From NCBI GenBank assembly GCA_050180895.1, contig JBFXDS010000008.1, forward strand, positions 1 through 64,000: a stretch of 64,000 nucleotides of DNA. Direction: 5' to 3'. Below, piece by piece: positions 10,734 to 18,696 of the stretch. The notes under the pieces are model-generated. The model was not told the DNA's origin. It made no database searches and saw nothing but the letters and a program-made list of their open reading frames with translations. The DNA is from JBGPEQ01 sp050180895. GTDB taxonomy: Bacteria; Pseudomonadota; Alphaproteobacteria; Dongiales; Dongiaceae. Each line of letters starts with the position of its first letter. Position 1 is the stretch's first letter. A program made the translations under genes and the position numbers.

Positions 10734-11666
10734 TTATTGCGATCGCAAGCCCGCCATCAGTCGCGCATAGGCCACCGCGATCTCGGCGCCCAGCCGGGCG
10801 TTGTTCTCGATCAGCGCGATGTTGGCCTCGAGGCTGACGCCGCCGGTGATCTCGTTCACCTTGGTCAGCAAAAACGGCGTCGCCTCCTTACCGCCGATGC
10901 CGCGCGCGGCCATCTCCTGCAGCGCCGCCGCGATCGCCCGCTCGATCGTCGCCGCCGGGATCTCGTGCTCGGCCGGGATCGGGTTCGCGATGCTGATGCC
11001 GCCGCTCGGGCCGAGCGACCATGTCGCCCGCATCAGCCGCGCGATGTCCCGCACGTCGTCGAGGCGCCGCGGCGCCTTGTGGCCGCTGGCGCGCGAATAG
11101 AAGGCGGGAAACTCGTCGGCGCGATACGCCACCACCGGCACGGACAGCGTCTCCAGCGTCTCCAGCGTCGCGCCGATGTCGAGGATCGACTTGGCGCCCG
11201 CCGACACGACCGCGACGGCCGAGGTCGCCAGCTCCGTCAGGTCGGCCGAGACGTCGAAGCTGGTCGCGGCTCCGCGATGCACGCCGCCGATGCCGCCGGT
11301 GACGAAGACGCGGATACCGGCCAGCGCGGCGATGCGCATGGTCGCGGCCACCGTGGTGGCGCCGCTGCCGCCCGTCGCCGCCAGATAGGCGATGTCGCGC
11401 GCGCTCGCCTTGGCGATGTCGCCGGCGCTGGCCAGCCGCTCCAGTTCCGCCGCCGCGAGTCCGACCTTGAGCCGGCCGTCGAGGATGGCGATCGTCGCCG
11501 GCACCGCGCCTCCCGCGCGCAGGATCGCCTCGACCGCCCGTGCCGTCGCCAGGTTCTGCGGATAGGGCATGCCGTGGGCGACGATGGTCGATTCCAGCGC
11601 GACCACCGCCCGCCCCTCGGCCAGCGCCGCCCGCACCTCCGGCGTGATGTCGAGGAATTCGTTCAT
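10734..11666 (-). CDS. psuG: Pseudouridine-5'-phosphate glycosidase
   Basis: PsuG cleaves the C-C bond of pseudouridine 5'-phosphate to uracil and ribose 5-phosphate, the second step of pseudouridine catabolism. The 310-residue sequence carries the family's conserved ALESTIVAHGMPYPQN block with the catalytic Glu (about 25). It also has GGIGGVHRG, the metal-binding DVSADLTEL segment, and KSILDIGATLETLE. The length is typical. It lies downstream of psuK on the same strand, with a REPIN-like repeat in the 142-nt gap. Confidence 0.95.
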   Translation of the reverse strand: MNEFLDITPEVRAALAEGRAVVALESTIVAHGMPYPQNLATARAVEAILRAGGAVPATIAILDGRLKVGLAAAELERLASAGDIAKASARDIAYLAATGGSGATTVAATMRIAALAGIRVFVTGGIGGVHRGAATSFDVSADLTELATSAVAVVSAGAKSILDIGATLETLETLSVPVVAYRADEFPAFYSRASGHKAPRRLDDVRDIARLMRATWSLGPSGGISIANPIPAEHEIPAATIERAIAAALQEMAARGIGGKEATPFLLTKVNEITGGVSLEANIALIENNARLGAEIAVAYARLMAGLRSQ

Positions 11667-11690
11667 ACCAATGACTATTGCAAGACCATC

Positions 11691-11775
11691 CTGCGTCCTT
11701 CGACAGGCTCAGGATGAGGGGAAGTATTCATGGCACGAAGAAAGCACCTCATCCTGAGCCTGTCGAAGGACGCAC
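11691..11775. repeat. REPIN-like doublet, copy B, between psuK and psuG
   Basis: Inverted arms with GTCCTTCGACAGGCTCAGG (about 11691-11718) and its complement (about 11746-11775) flank a spacer with TGGCACGAAGAAAG shared with copy A. It sits between two co-oriented genes of one pathway. If they are cotranscribed, the transcript would contain a strong hairpin that could affect 3'-end stability or partial termination. Confidence 0.8.
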
Positions 11776-11808
11776 CCCGCCGATCCCACTCTGCAAGAAC
11801 CTGTTGCG

Positions 11809-12762
11809 TTAAGGTGAGGGCCGGCGCGTCCGAATGCAACGCGCAATCGCCCGCGCGCTGAGCCGCGGGCTGACCGATTGCGCGGCGGCCCGCGTCAGCG
11901 CCGCCGCGGCCTGGCCGTACCGGGCCGCCGTCGTCAGGGGCGCGCCGCGCAGCAGGCCGAACAGCGTGCCGGCCACCGCCGCGTCGCCGGCGCCGGTGAC
12001 GTCGACGACATCGCCGGCCAGCGTCGGCACGCGATGCTGCACGCCGCCGCTCGAGGCGAGCACGCCGCGCCGCCCCAGGCCGATGCAGACATGCCGCACG
12101 CCGAGGTCGTGCAGCCGGCGCGCGGCCGCGCGCGGCGTCGTCCGGCCCGTCAGCGCGGCCGCTTCCGCCCGGTTGCAGAATAGCGCGAACAGCGGCCGCC
12201 GTGTCCGCAGCAGCGGCCTGAGCCGGCGCGCCTTCGGCACCGACACCGCGTCGATCGCCAGCCGCAGGCCGCGCCGCGCCGCGAACGCCAGCAACCAGTC
12301 CAGCGTCGCCGCCGGCAGGTTGCTGTCGGCCACGACGAGGTCGGCCGCCGCGATCAGCCGTTGCCGGCGCGCCAGGCGCCGCGGCGTCAGTTGCTCCAGG
12401 ACGTCCATCGCCGCCACGCCCACGAGCAGCTCGCCGCGCGCGTCGAGCGTCGCCGCATAGGTCCCGGTCGGCGCCGGCCCGCGCAGCACGCCGCGGACGT
12501 CGACCCCGGCCACGGCCGTCGCCGCCAGCAGCTGCCGGCCCGGCGGATCGCGCCCGACCGCACCGATCAGGCTCGCCGCGAGGCCCAGCCGCGCCAGCCC
12601 CTCGGCGATGTTGCGCGCCACGCCGCCCGGCGCCGACAGCACGCTGCCGGGATTGGAGCTCGCCATCGCCGTGCGCCCGGCGATGCGGCATTTGACGTCC
12701 ATGTTGGCGCCGCCGATGACGACGACGCGCGGATGGTTGCGGACGCCCCTCGTTCGAGACAA
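11809..12762 (-). CDS. psuK: PfkB-family sugar kinase, probable pseudouridine kinase
   Basis: PfkB kinases phosphorylate sugars or nucleosides. Beside psuG, this one is most likely PsuK, which makes pseudouridine 5'-phosphate. It has the N-terminal VVVIGGANMDVKC strand and the C-terminal anion-hole/catalytic motif DVTGAGDAAVAGT with the catalytic Asp. The frame is open further upstream (to 12903), but that part would overlap the divergent acetyltransferase gene. The TTG at 12762, with GAGGGG about 8 nt upstream, gives a 317-residue protein of normal family size. Assignment as PsuK rather than ribokinase or adenosine kinase rests on the neighbour. Confidence 0.88.
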   Translation of the reverse strand: MSRTRGVRNHPRVVVIGGANMDVKCRIAGRTAMASSNPGSVLSAPGGVARNIAEGLARLGLAASLIGAVGRDPPGRQLLAATAVAGVDVRGVLRGPAPTGTYAATLDARGELLVGVAAMDVLEQLTPRRLARRQRLIAAADLVVADSNLPAATLDWLLAFAARRGLRLAIDAVSVPKARRLRPLLRTRRPLFALFCNRAEAAALTGRTTPRAAARRLHDLGVRHVCIGLGRRGVLASSGGVQHRVPTLAGDVVDVTGAGDAAVAGTLFGLLRGAPLTTAARYGQAAAALTRAAAQSVSPRLSARAIARCIRTRRPSP

Positions 12763-12819
12763 CAGTACGGCCCCTCGGTTCCGGCGCCGCTCCCTTGTCG
12801 CGGCGAAAGGCAGGTCGCG

Positions 12820-13320
12820 TTGAGCACGGCGTACAGTATCAGAGCGGCGACCGCCGCCGACCTGCCGGCGCTGACGGCGCTCTGCCGCGAGATGGAGCGC
12901 CACTATGACGGACCGGCCGCCGTGGATGAAGCCGTCATCCGCCCAGCGCTCGCGCGGCAGCTCGCCGAGCTGTCCGGCGTGGAGATCCTCGTCGCCGACG
13001 CCGCGGGGCGGCTGCTTGGGCTGGCCACGGTCTCGGTCGTCTTCCCGGCCGCGCGCTTCGCGCCGGCGCTCTTCATGAAGGACATCTATGTCGCCGCCGC
13101 GGCGCGCGGCCGCGGCGTCGGCACCGGCCTGATGCGCGCCGTCGCCCGCCTTGCCGTGGCGCGCGGCTGCAGCCGGGTCAACTGGAACGCGGACCGCGCC
13201 AACGCCGCCGCCCTGGACTTCTACGCCGGAAGGGGCGCCCGCGTCCTGGAGGAGAGTCTCACCCTGTTGCTTGACGGCGACGCCCTGCGGCGGCTCGCCG
13301 CCGAGGCCGACGACGGCTGA
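12820..13320 (+). CDS. GNAT-family N-acetyltransferase
   Basis: This 166-residue protein has the GNAT fold. It starts with a typical YSIRAATAADLPALTALC first strand-helix. Motif A is FMKDIYVAAAARGRGVGTGLM with the acetyl-CoA-binding RGRGVG, and a late ALDFYAGRGARV segment follows. The substrate is unknown. The start is a TTG at 12820 preceded by GAAAGG; an upstream extension would overlap the divergent psuK. Only about 57 nt separate the two divergent starts, so they may share a control region. Confidence 0.85.
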   Translation: MSTAYSIRAATAADLPALTALCREMERHYDGPAAVDEAVIRPALARQLAELSGVEILVADAAGRLLGLATVSVVFPAARFAPALFMKDIYVAAAARGRGVGTGLMRAVARLAVARGCSRVNWNADRANAAALDFYAGRGARVLEESLTLLLDGDALRRLAAEADDG

Positions 13321-13360
13321 CGCCGCTCATCCCGCCGGCGAAAGCCTGGGACCGGCGCCG

Positions 13361-13444
13361 TGCGTCCTTCGACAGGCTCAGGATGAGGGCTTTTCCTCAT
13401 GCCACCAAGATTTCCCCTCATCCTGAGCCTGTCGAAGGACGCAG
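13361..13444. repeat. REPIN-like doublet, copy C (inverted relative to A)
   Basis: Arms with GTCCTTCGACAGGCTCAGG (13361-13387) and its complement (13416-13444) flank a spacer that, on the minus strand, contains AAATCTTGGTGGCA. This is the same centre as copy A but in the opposite orientation. It lies between the convergent acetyltransferase and lipoprotein genes. The conserved centre shows that the whole doublet, not just single arms, has been propagated. Confidence 0.8.
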
Positions 13445-13487
13445 CTTGGCGATGCAGGTCTCCTCTTGGAAGCGAAGCAGCGCCGTC

Positions 13488-14018
13488 TCATCCCGCCGGC
13501 GGTGGCGGGGCGCCGACCTCGATCACCCGCCGGCTGCCGCCGTCGCCCAGCGTCACCCGCACCGTCCATTGCTGCCAGTTGGCGCGATAGGCGGCCATGT
13601 CCGGCACCCGGATCCGCGCCGTGCTGGCGACACGCGGGTCGCGCGGCCCGTCATAGGTGCCGTCGCCGAGCGGGAAGCCGAAGCCGACCCCGGTGCCGAC
13701 GCCGACCCCGCCGCTGCCGCCGCCCACCCCTACCCCGACGCCCATGCTCGGCTGGCCGTAATAGCCGCCGCCGCTCCGGTTCAGCCGCTCGCGCTCGATC
13801 TGGTGGGCCGGGAAGACCTGCCCGTCGGCGGTCGCCAGCTCCACCTGGGTAACCGGCTGCCGATCGGTGACTTGCACATCCAGGGTGTCCTTCTCACTTG
13901 TCGAGAAGCTGGTCACCACGGGGTTTTCGGGGGTTCCCGCCGGGCTGTCGGCGGCCTGCTGGCCGGCGCAGGCGGCCATTAGGAAAGCGGAAATCAACAT
14001 TAAGATCGGGGTTTTCAT
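13488..14018 (-). CDS. Predicted lipoprotein of unknown function
   Basis: This 176-residue protein begins with a lipoprotein signal: MKTP, a hydrophobic stretch, and a lipobox LMAAC with the lipidated Cys at about 17. It is therefore expected to be membrane-anchored after processing by Lgt and LspA. A Gly/Val-rich low-complexity run (about 90-115) separates an N-terminal polar domain from a C-terminal part with WQQWTVRVTLGDGGSRR. I do not recognise the family. It is divergently placed from glnD. Confidence 0.75.
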   Translation of the reverse strand: MKTPILMLISAFLMAACAGQQAADSPAGTPENPVVTSFSTSEKDTLDVQVTDRQPVTQVELATADGQVFPAHQIERERLNRSGGGYYGQPSMGVGVGVGGGSGGVGVGTGVGFGFPLGDGTYDGPRDPRVASTARIRVPDMAAYRANWQQWTVRVTLGDGGSRRVIEVGAPPPPAG

Positions 14019-14183
14019 GGCCGAATCCCTGGGTTATTGCCGAAATCCTGCGGCTCGGCGGCGAAAACCGGGGGGTCTCCGCCCGCTTCCGCCGGGGTCT
14101 GTGTCATACTGAGCCGCCGTTTACCGTTCCGCCGGCCGGCTGGGCCGGCGGTCGCGACGGGTTGAAGGAGCCGAAATCCGGCC

Positions 14184-16964
14184 ATGGACGCCATCCGCGA
14201 TCAGCGTGCCATCATCGACCGGCGCGCGCTGTCCGCCGCCCTGACGGCGATCGCCGCCGTGGCGCGACCGCCGGCCGCGGAGCGCGCCGCGGTACTAGCC
14301 ACGCTGAAGGCGGCCCTGGCGGAGGGGCGGGCGGAGCTGCGCCGCCGCTTCGCGTCCGACGGCGACGGCCGCAAGGCCACGCGGGAGCTCAGCTTCCTCA
14401 TCGATCAGCTGCTGCGCACACTGCACGAGTTTACCACGACTCATCCCTACCCGCTGGCGAATCCGTCGGCGGCCGAGCGGCTGGCCATCCTGGCCGTCGG
14501 CGGCTACGGCCGCGGCGAGCTCGCCCCCCATTCCGACCTCGATATCCTCTTCCTGCTGCCCTACAAGCTGACGCCGCATGGCGAGCAGGTGGTCGAATAT
14601 ATGCTCTACCACCTCTGGGACCTCGGGCTGAAGGTCGGCCACGCCACCCGCTCGATCGACGAGTGCCTGCGCCAGGCCAAGGCCGATCTCACCATCCGCA
14701 CCAACCTGCTGGAGGCCCGCTATCTCTGCGGCGAGCAGGCGCTCTATCAGGAGCTGCGCCGCCGCTACGCCAAGGAGGTGGTCGCCGGCACCGGCCTCGC
14801 CTTCACCCAGGCCAAGCTGGCCGAGCGCGACGAGCGCCACCGCCGCATGGGCAACTCCCGCTACGCCCTCGAGCCCAACGTCAAGGACGGCAAGGGCGGC
14901 CTGCGCGATCTCCAGGCGCTGTTCTGGATCGCCAAGTACCTCTACGCCGTCGACGACGTCGCCACGCTCGTCGATCGTGGCGTCTTCACCGCCGCCGAGG
15001 CCGCCAGCTTCGACAAGGCCGAGGCGTTCCTGTGGTCGGTGCGCGTCTGCCTGCACGAGATCGCCGGCCGGCCGGAGGAGCGGCTTTCCTTCGAGCTGCA
15101 GCCGGAGATCGCCGCCCGCCTCGGCTACACCGATCACGCCGGCAGCCGCGGCGTCGAGCGGCTGATGAAGCACTACTTCCTCACCGCCAAGAACGTCGGC
15201 GACCTCACCCGTATCTTCTGCGCCGCGCTCGAGGCGGAGAACCGCAAGCCGGCCTTCCGCCTGCCCGATTTCCGCATCTTCCGCCAGGAGATCGAGGGCT
15301 TCCGCGTCGACAGCGGCCGCCTCGCCCTGCGCGATGCGAAGCAGCTCGCGGATCGTCCGGTCGACATGCTGCGCCTGTTCGAGGTGGCGCAGCGCCACGA
15401 TCTCGACATCCACCCGACGAGCCTGCGCCTGGTCACCCAGAACCTGCGCCTCGTCGACAAGTCGCTGCGCGCCGATCCCGAGGCCAACCGCCTGTTCCTG
15501 GAGATGCTGACCTCGCGCAAGGATCCGGAGGGCGGCCTGCGCCGCCTGTCCGAGGCCGGCGTCTTCGGCCGCTTCATCCCCGATTTCGGCCGCGTCGTCG
15601 CGCAGATGCAGTACGACATGTACCATCACTACACGGTCGACGAGCACACCCTCTTCGCCATCGGCATCCTCTCGCGCATCGAGACGGGCGAGCTGGCCGA
15701 GGAGGCGCCGATCGCCAGCAGCGTCGTGCATCAGGTGCTGTCGCGCCGCGTCCTCTATCTCGCGGTGATGCTGCACGATATCGCCAAGGGCCGCGGCGGC
15801 GATCACTCGGAGCTGGGCGAGGAGGTGGCGCAGAAGCTCTGCCCGCGCCTCGGCCTCGCCGAGGAGGAGACGGAGACCGTCGCCTGGCTGGTGCGCTATC
15901 ACCTGCTGATGAGCAAGACCGCCTTCCAGCGCGACGTCGACGATCCGCAGACCGTCGCCGATTTCGTCGCCCAGGTGCAGTCGCTGGAGCGGCTGCGCCT
16001 GCTGCTCGTGCTCACCGTCGCCGACATCCGCGCCGTCGGCCCCAAGGTGTGGAACGGCTGGAAGGCGCAGCTCCTGCGCGAGCTCTACCACCGCGCCGAG
16101 GAGCAGCTCTCCGGCGGCATGATCGCCGAGGGCCGGGAGGCGCGCGTCGGCGCCGCCACCCGCGCCCTGCGCGCGGAGCTGGCGGATTGGACCGACGACG
16201 AGTTCGCCGCGCATCTCGCCCGCGGCATCGCCTCCTACTGGCTGTCCTTCGACACCGCGGCGCTGGCGCGCCACGCCCGCCTCGTGCGCGCCGCCGAGGC
16301 GCGCGGGCAGGAGCTGTCGCTGGAGACGCGCATCGACCGCTGGCGCGCCGTCACCGAGGTGACGATCTACACGCCTGACCGCCGCGGATTGTTCTCCCTG
16401 CTCGCCGGCGCCATCGCCGCCGCCGGCGGCAACATCGTCGACGCCCGCATCTTCACCTTGAGCAACGGCAAGGCCCTCGACAGCTTCTGGGTCCAGGATG
16501 CCGAGGGCGGCCCGTTCGAGCGGCCCGACCGCCTCGCGCGGCTCTCCGTCACCGTCGAGCAGACCCTCGGCGGCCGCCCCCTCCCCGATTTCGACCGCCG
16601 CCTCGCCGGCTACCGCAGCCGCTTCGACGTCTTCCCCGTGGTGCCGCGCGTCCTCATCGACAACAACGCCTCCGCCGCCCATACGGTGATCGAGGTCAAC
16701 GGCCGCGACCGGCCCGGCCTGCTCTATCGGCTCACCAGCGCCCTCACCGAGCTGAACCTGCAGATCTCCTCGGCGAAGATCTCCACCTTCGGCCAGCGCG
16801 CGGTCGACGTGTTCTACGTCAAGGACCGCTACGGCCTGAAGATCGAGGCCGAGCCCCGCCTCAAATCCATCCGCGCCCGCCTCCTGCAAGCCCTCGAAGA
16901 GGCGCCGCCCGAGATCGTCGCCGACGCCGCATCGCCCGCCATGGGAACCGCTGCGGCCCAATAG
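14184..16964 (+). CDS. glnD: [Protein-PII] uridylyltransferase / uridylyl-removing enzyme
   Basis: GlnD senses glutamine and adds or removes UMP on PII proteins, controlling nitrogen assimilation. The 926-residue protein has all expected parts. The nucleotidyltransferase motif GGYGRGELAPHSDLDILF lies at about 106-124. The HD-domain residues appear in HYTVDEHT and VMLHDIAKGRGGDHSE (about 480-545). Two C-terminal ACT domains start at about 725 and 833 (TIYTPDRRGLFS and VIEVNGRDRPGLLYRL). Length and order are standard. It is monocistronic as far as can be seen. Confidence 0.97.
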   Translation: MDAIRDQRAIIDRRALSAALTAIAAVARPPAAERAAVLATLKAALAEGRAELRRRFASDGDGRKATRELSFLIDQLLRTLHEFTTTHPYPLANPSAAERLAILAVGGYGRGELAPHSDLDILFLLPYKLTPHGEQVVEYMLYHLWDLGLKVGHATRSIDECLRQAKADLTIRTNLLEARYLCGEQALYQELRRRYAKEVVAGTGLAFTQAKLAERDERHRRMGNSRYALEPNVKDGKGGLRDLQALFWIAKYLYAVDDVATLVDRGVFTAAEAASFDKAEAFLWSVRVCLHEIAGRPEERLSFELQPEIAARLGYTDHAGSRGVERLMKHYFLTAKNVGDLTRIFCAALEAENRKPAFRLPDFRIFRQEIEGFRVDSGRLALRDAKQLADRPVDMLRLFEVAQRHDLDIHPTSLRLVTQNLRLVDKSLRADPEANRLFLEMLTSRKDPEGGLRRLSEAGVFGRFIPDFGRVVAQMQYDMYHHYTVDEHTLFAIGILSRIETGELAEEAPIASSVVHQVLSRRVLYLAVMLHDIAKGRGGDHSELGEEVAQKLCPRLGLAEEETETVAWLVRYHLLMSKTAFQRDVDDPQTVADFVAQVQSLERLRLLLVLTVADIRAVGPKVWNGWKAQLLRELYHRAEEQLSGGMIAEGREARVGAATRALRAELADWTDDEFAAHLARGIASYWLSFDTAALARHARLVRAAEARGQELSLETRIDRWRAVTEVTIYTPDRRGLFSLLAGAIAAAGGNIVDARIFTLSNGKALDSFWVQDAEGGPFERPDRLARLSVTVEQTLGGRPLPDFDRRLAGYRSRFDVFPVVPRVLIDNNASAAHTVIEVNGRDRPGLLYRLTSALTELNLQISSAKISTFGQRAVDVFYVKDRYGLKIEAEPRLKSIRARLLQALEEAPPEIVADAASPAMGTAAAQ

Positions 16965-17029
16965 TCGATCCATGACATCGCCCCGCCCCGACCGACATGA
17001 GGGCGGCCCCACCTGCGAAAGGACGCGCC

Positions 17030-17492
17030 ATGAGCAGGATGTCTCTCAGGACCGAAGGTGACACCCACGTCGTGGTGACCAGGCGCTTCGCCGCGCCGCC
17101 GGAGGCGGTCTACCGCGCCCATACCGAGCCGGCGCTGATCCAGAAATGGCTTCTCGGGCCGGAGGGCTGGACGATGCCGGGCTGCGTCAGCGACGCGCCC
17201 GGGCGGCAGGATCCGCTTCGAGTGGACGGACGGCAAGGGCGGTGGCTTCCACCTGACCGGCGAGTATCTGGCGCTGGCGCCGTTCAGCCGCATCGTGCAT
17301 GTGGAGCGGATGCATCTGCCCGACCCGACGCCGGACAACCATGTCGAAACGACGTTCGCGCCCGATGGCGCCGGCACGCTGATGACGCTGCGGATGACCC
17401 TGCCCGACGCCGCGACGCGGGCGGCCATGCTGGCGACCGGCATGGAGCACGGGATGGAAGCCAGCTACGCCCGACTCGAAACCGTGCTGTAG
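17030..17492 (+). pseudogene. SRPBCC/AHSA1-family gene with a frameshift
   Basis: A good start (GAAAGGA before the ATG at 17030) opens a frame encoding the AHSA1-like N-terminus VVVTRRFAAPPEAVYRAHTE and IQKWLLGPEGWTMPGC. At about 17195-17210, in a gcgcccggg run, the homologous frame moves by +1. The continuation GGRIRFEWTDGKGGGFHLTG through HVERMHLP to the stop at 17492 is also AHSA1-like. One extra base (or two lost bases) would explain it. Such proteins bind small hydrophobic ligands and often accompany ArsR regulators, but none is seen here. It is either a real pseudogene or a base-call error. Confidence 0.8.
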
Positions 17493-17508
17493 CGGCGGGC
17501 GCGGCCTC

Positions 17509-17883
17509 ATGAAGCCGGAGCGGCGGACGGATTGGGAGCGCCTCAAGAAGATGGCGCTGGGCCTCGGCCTGCCCGGCGTCGTGGAGACCGTCTCCTGGGG
17601 CCAGCCGACGCTGAAGGCGCATGGCAAGCTCTGGGTCTGGTGGAGCCCGCACGAAGACGCGCCGGTCTTCAAGGTCCCCTTCGAGGAGCGCGAGGTTCTC
17701 GTGACGGCCGATCCGGACAGGTTCTTCGTCACCGCGCATTACAAGAGCCACCCGCTGGTCCTCGTGCGGCCCGAGAAGCTCGATCTCGACTGGGCGAAGG
17801 CGAACCTGATCCGGGTCTGGCGCGCCCAGGCGCCGAAGCGCCTGCTCAAGGCCTACGACGCGGCCCAACCGCGCGCGGGCTGA
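17509..17883 (+). CDS. MmcQ/YjbR family protein
   Basis: This 124-residue protein fits the MmcQ/YjbR family, a CyaY-like fold of uncertain function often annotated as DNA-binding. Features are the N-terminal GLPGVVETVSWGQPTLKAHG, the central KVPFEEREVLVTADPDRFF, and a C-terminal LDWAKANLIRVWRAQAPKRL helix. It starts 16 nt after the SRPBCC frame on the same strand. SRPBCC and YjbR genes are often neighbours, so the two were probably an operon. Confidence 0.88.
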   Translation: MKPERRTDWERLKKMALGLGLPGVVETVSWGQPTLKAHGKLWVWWSPHEDAPVFKVPFEEREVLVTADPDRFFVTAHYKSHPLVLVRPEKLDLDWAKANLIRVWRAQAPKRLLKAYDAAQPRAG

Positions 17884-17964
17884 AACCGCTCCCTGACCTC
17901 GCTGGTCCCAATGTAGGGGCGACCCCACGTGGTCGCCCGCCCCCGGCGCGCCGCTGCCCCGCCG

Positions 17965-18459
17965 CTATGTCTGTTCCGCCGCGTGCCACCCCACCGTCGC
18001 GTCGGGGACCGCGTCGATCGAGGCGAAGTAGGGCTTGATGTCGACCAGCGGCGTGCCGTCGCGGCAGTCGAGGCCGATCACCTCCAGCCGCGTCCCGTCG
18101 ACGCGCAGGAGCCGCACGACGCTCTGCGCGATCGGGTTCGGCCGCGCTGGCGAGCGCAGTGCGAACGTCCCGTGCGGCGTCCGGTAGTGGTTGGGCGCCT
18201 GCAGCAGGATGTCGCGCGGCGCCTCGTCCATGAAATAGAGCAGGATCAGGTGCGAGACGGTCTCGATGTCGCGCAGCCCGTCGGCATAGCGGGCATCGAC
18301 CTCGATGGTGCAGACCGCCGGCGATTCGCCGCTGTTCTTCGGGCAATCCTCCCGCCGCGCCCACGGCGTGCGGATGCGCCCGATGAAATAGAGGCCCGCG
18401 TCGTAGGCCGCCGGCAGCTCGACGGCGACCTCGCCGGGCCGGAGTCTGTGGCTCGACAT
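17965..18459 (-). CDS. trmO: tRNA (t6A37) N6-methyltransferase, TrmO/TsaA family
   Basis: TrmO uses SAM to methylate t6A37 to m6t6A37 in some threonine tRNAs; it has a beta-barrel fold unlike other methyltransferases. The protein has the family's opening YFIGRIRTPWARREDCPKN. It also has HLILLYFMDEAPRD (the HPILLxxxD-like region), RSPARPNPIAQSVVRLL, and GLDCRDGTPLVDIKPY. The ATG at 18459 gives 164 residues. In-frame starts at 18474 and 18576 exist but add sequence with no family resemblance. It lies convergent to the YjbR gene. Confidence 0.88.
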   Translation of the reverse strand: MSSHRLRPGEVAVELPAAYDAGLYFIGRIRTPWARREDCPKNSGESPAVCTIEVDARYADGLRDIETVSHLILLYFMDEAPRDILLQAPNHYRTPHGTFALRSPARPNPIAQSVVRLLRVDGTRLEVIGLDCRDGTPLVDIKPYFASIDAVPDATVGWHAAEQT

Positions 18460-18696
18460 TGGAATGTCCCGCATCGCTTGGTTGCATGATGCGATAGGAA
18501 GTCTCCGCAGCCCTCGGTGCCTTTGCAAGCCAAACATCGGCGGGCACTCTCCTTGGATGCGGCGAGGCGTTCGCATCTTCCGCCGAGCGAATGCGAGCGG
18601 TTCATGTCGTCATGATGGGAGTGGTCCGAATCGTGCCGAATTCAGGCGACAACGCGGCATCCGGCGGTTAAGCCGGGAACGAAATCCCAATGATGG

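Noticed and set aside
12763..12903. An N-terminal extension of psuK up to 12903
   Set aside because: It would overlap the divergent acetyltransferase start and lacks PfkB resemblance; the TTG at 12762 with GAGGGG fits better.
13898..16378. An 826-codon open frame overlapping glnD
   Set aside because: It is Arg/Pro/Gly-rich without motifs; glnD is intact in the correct frame.
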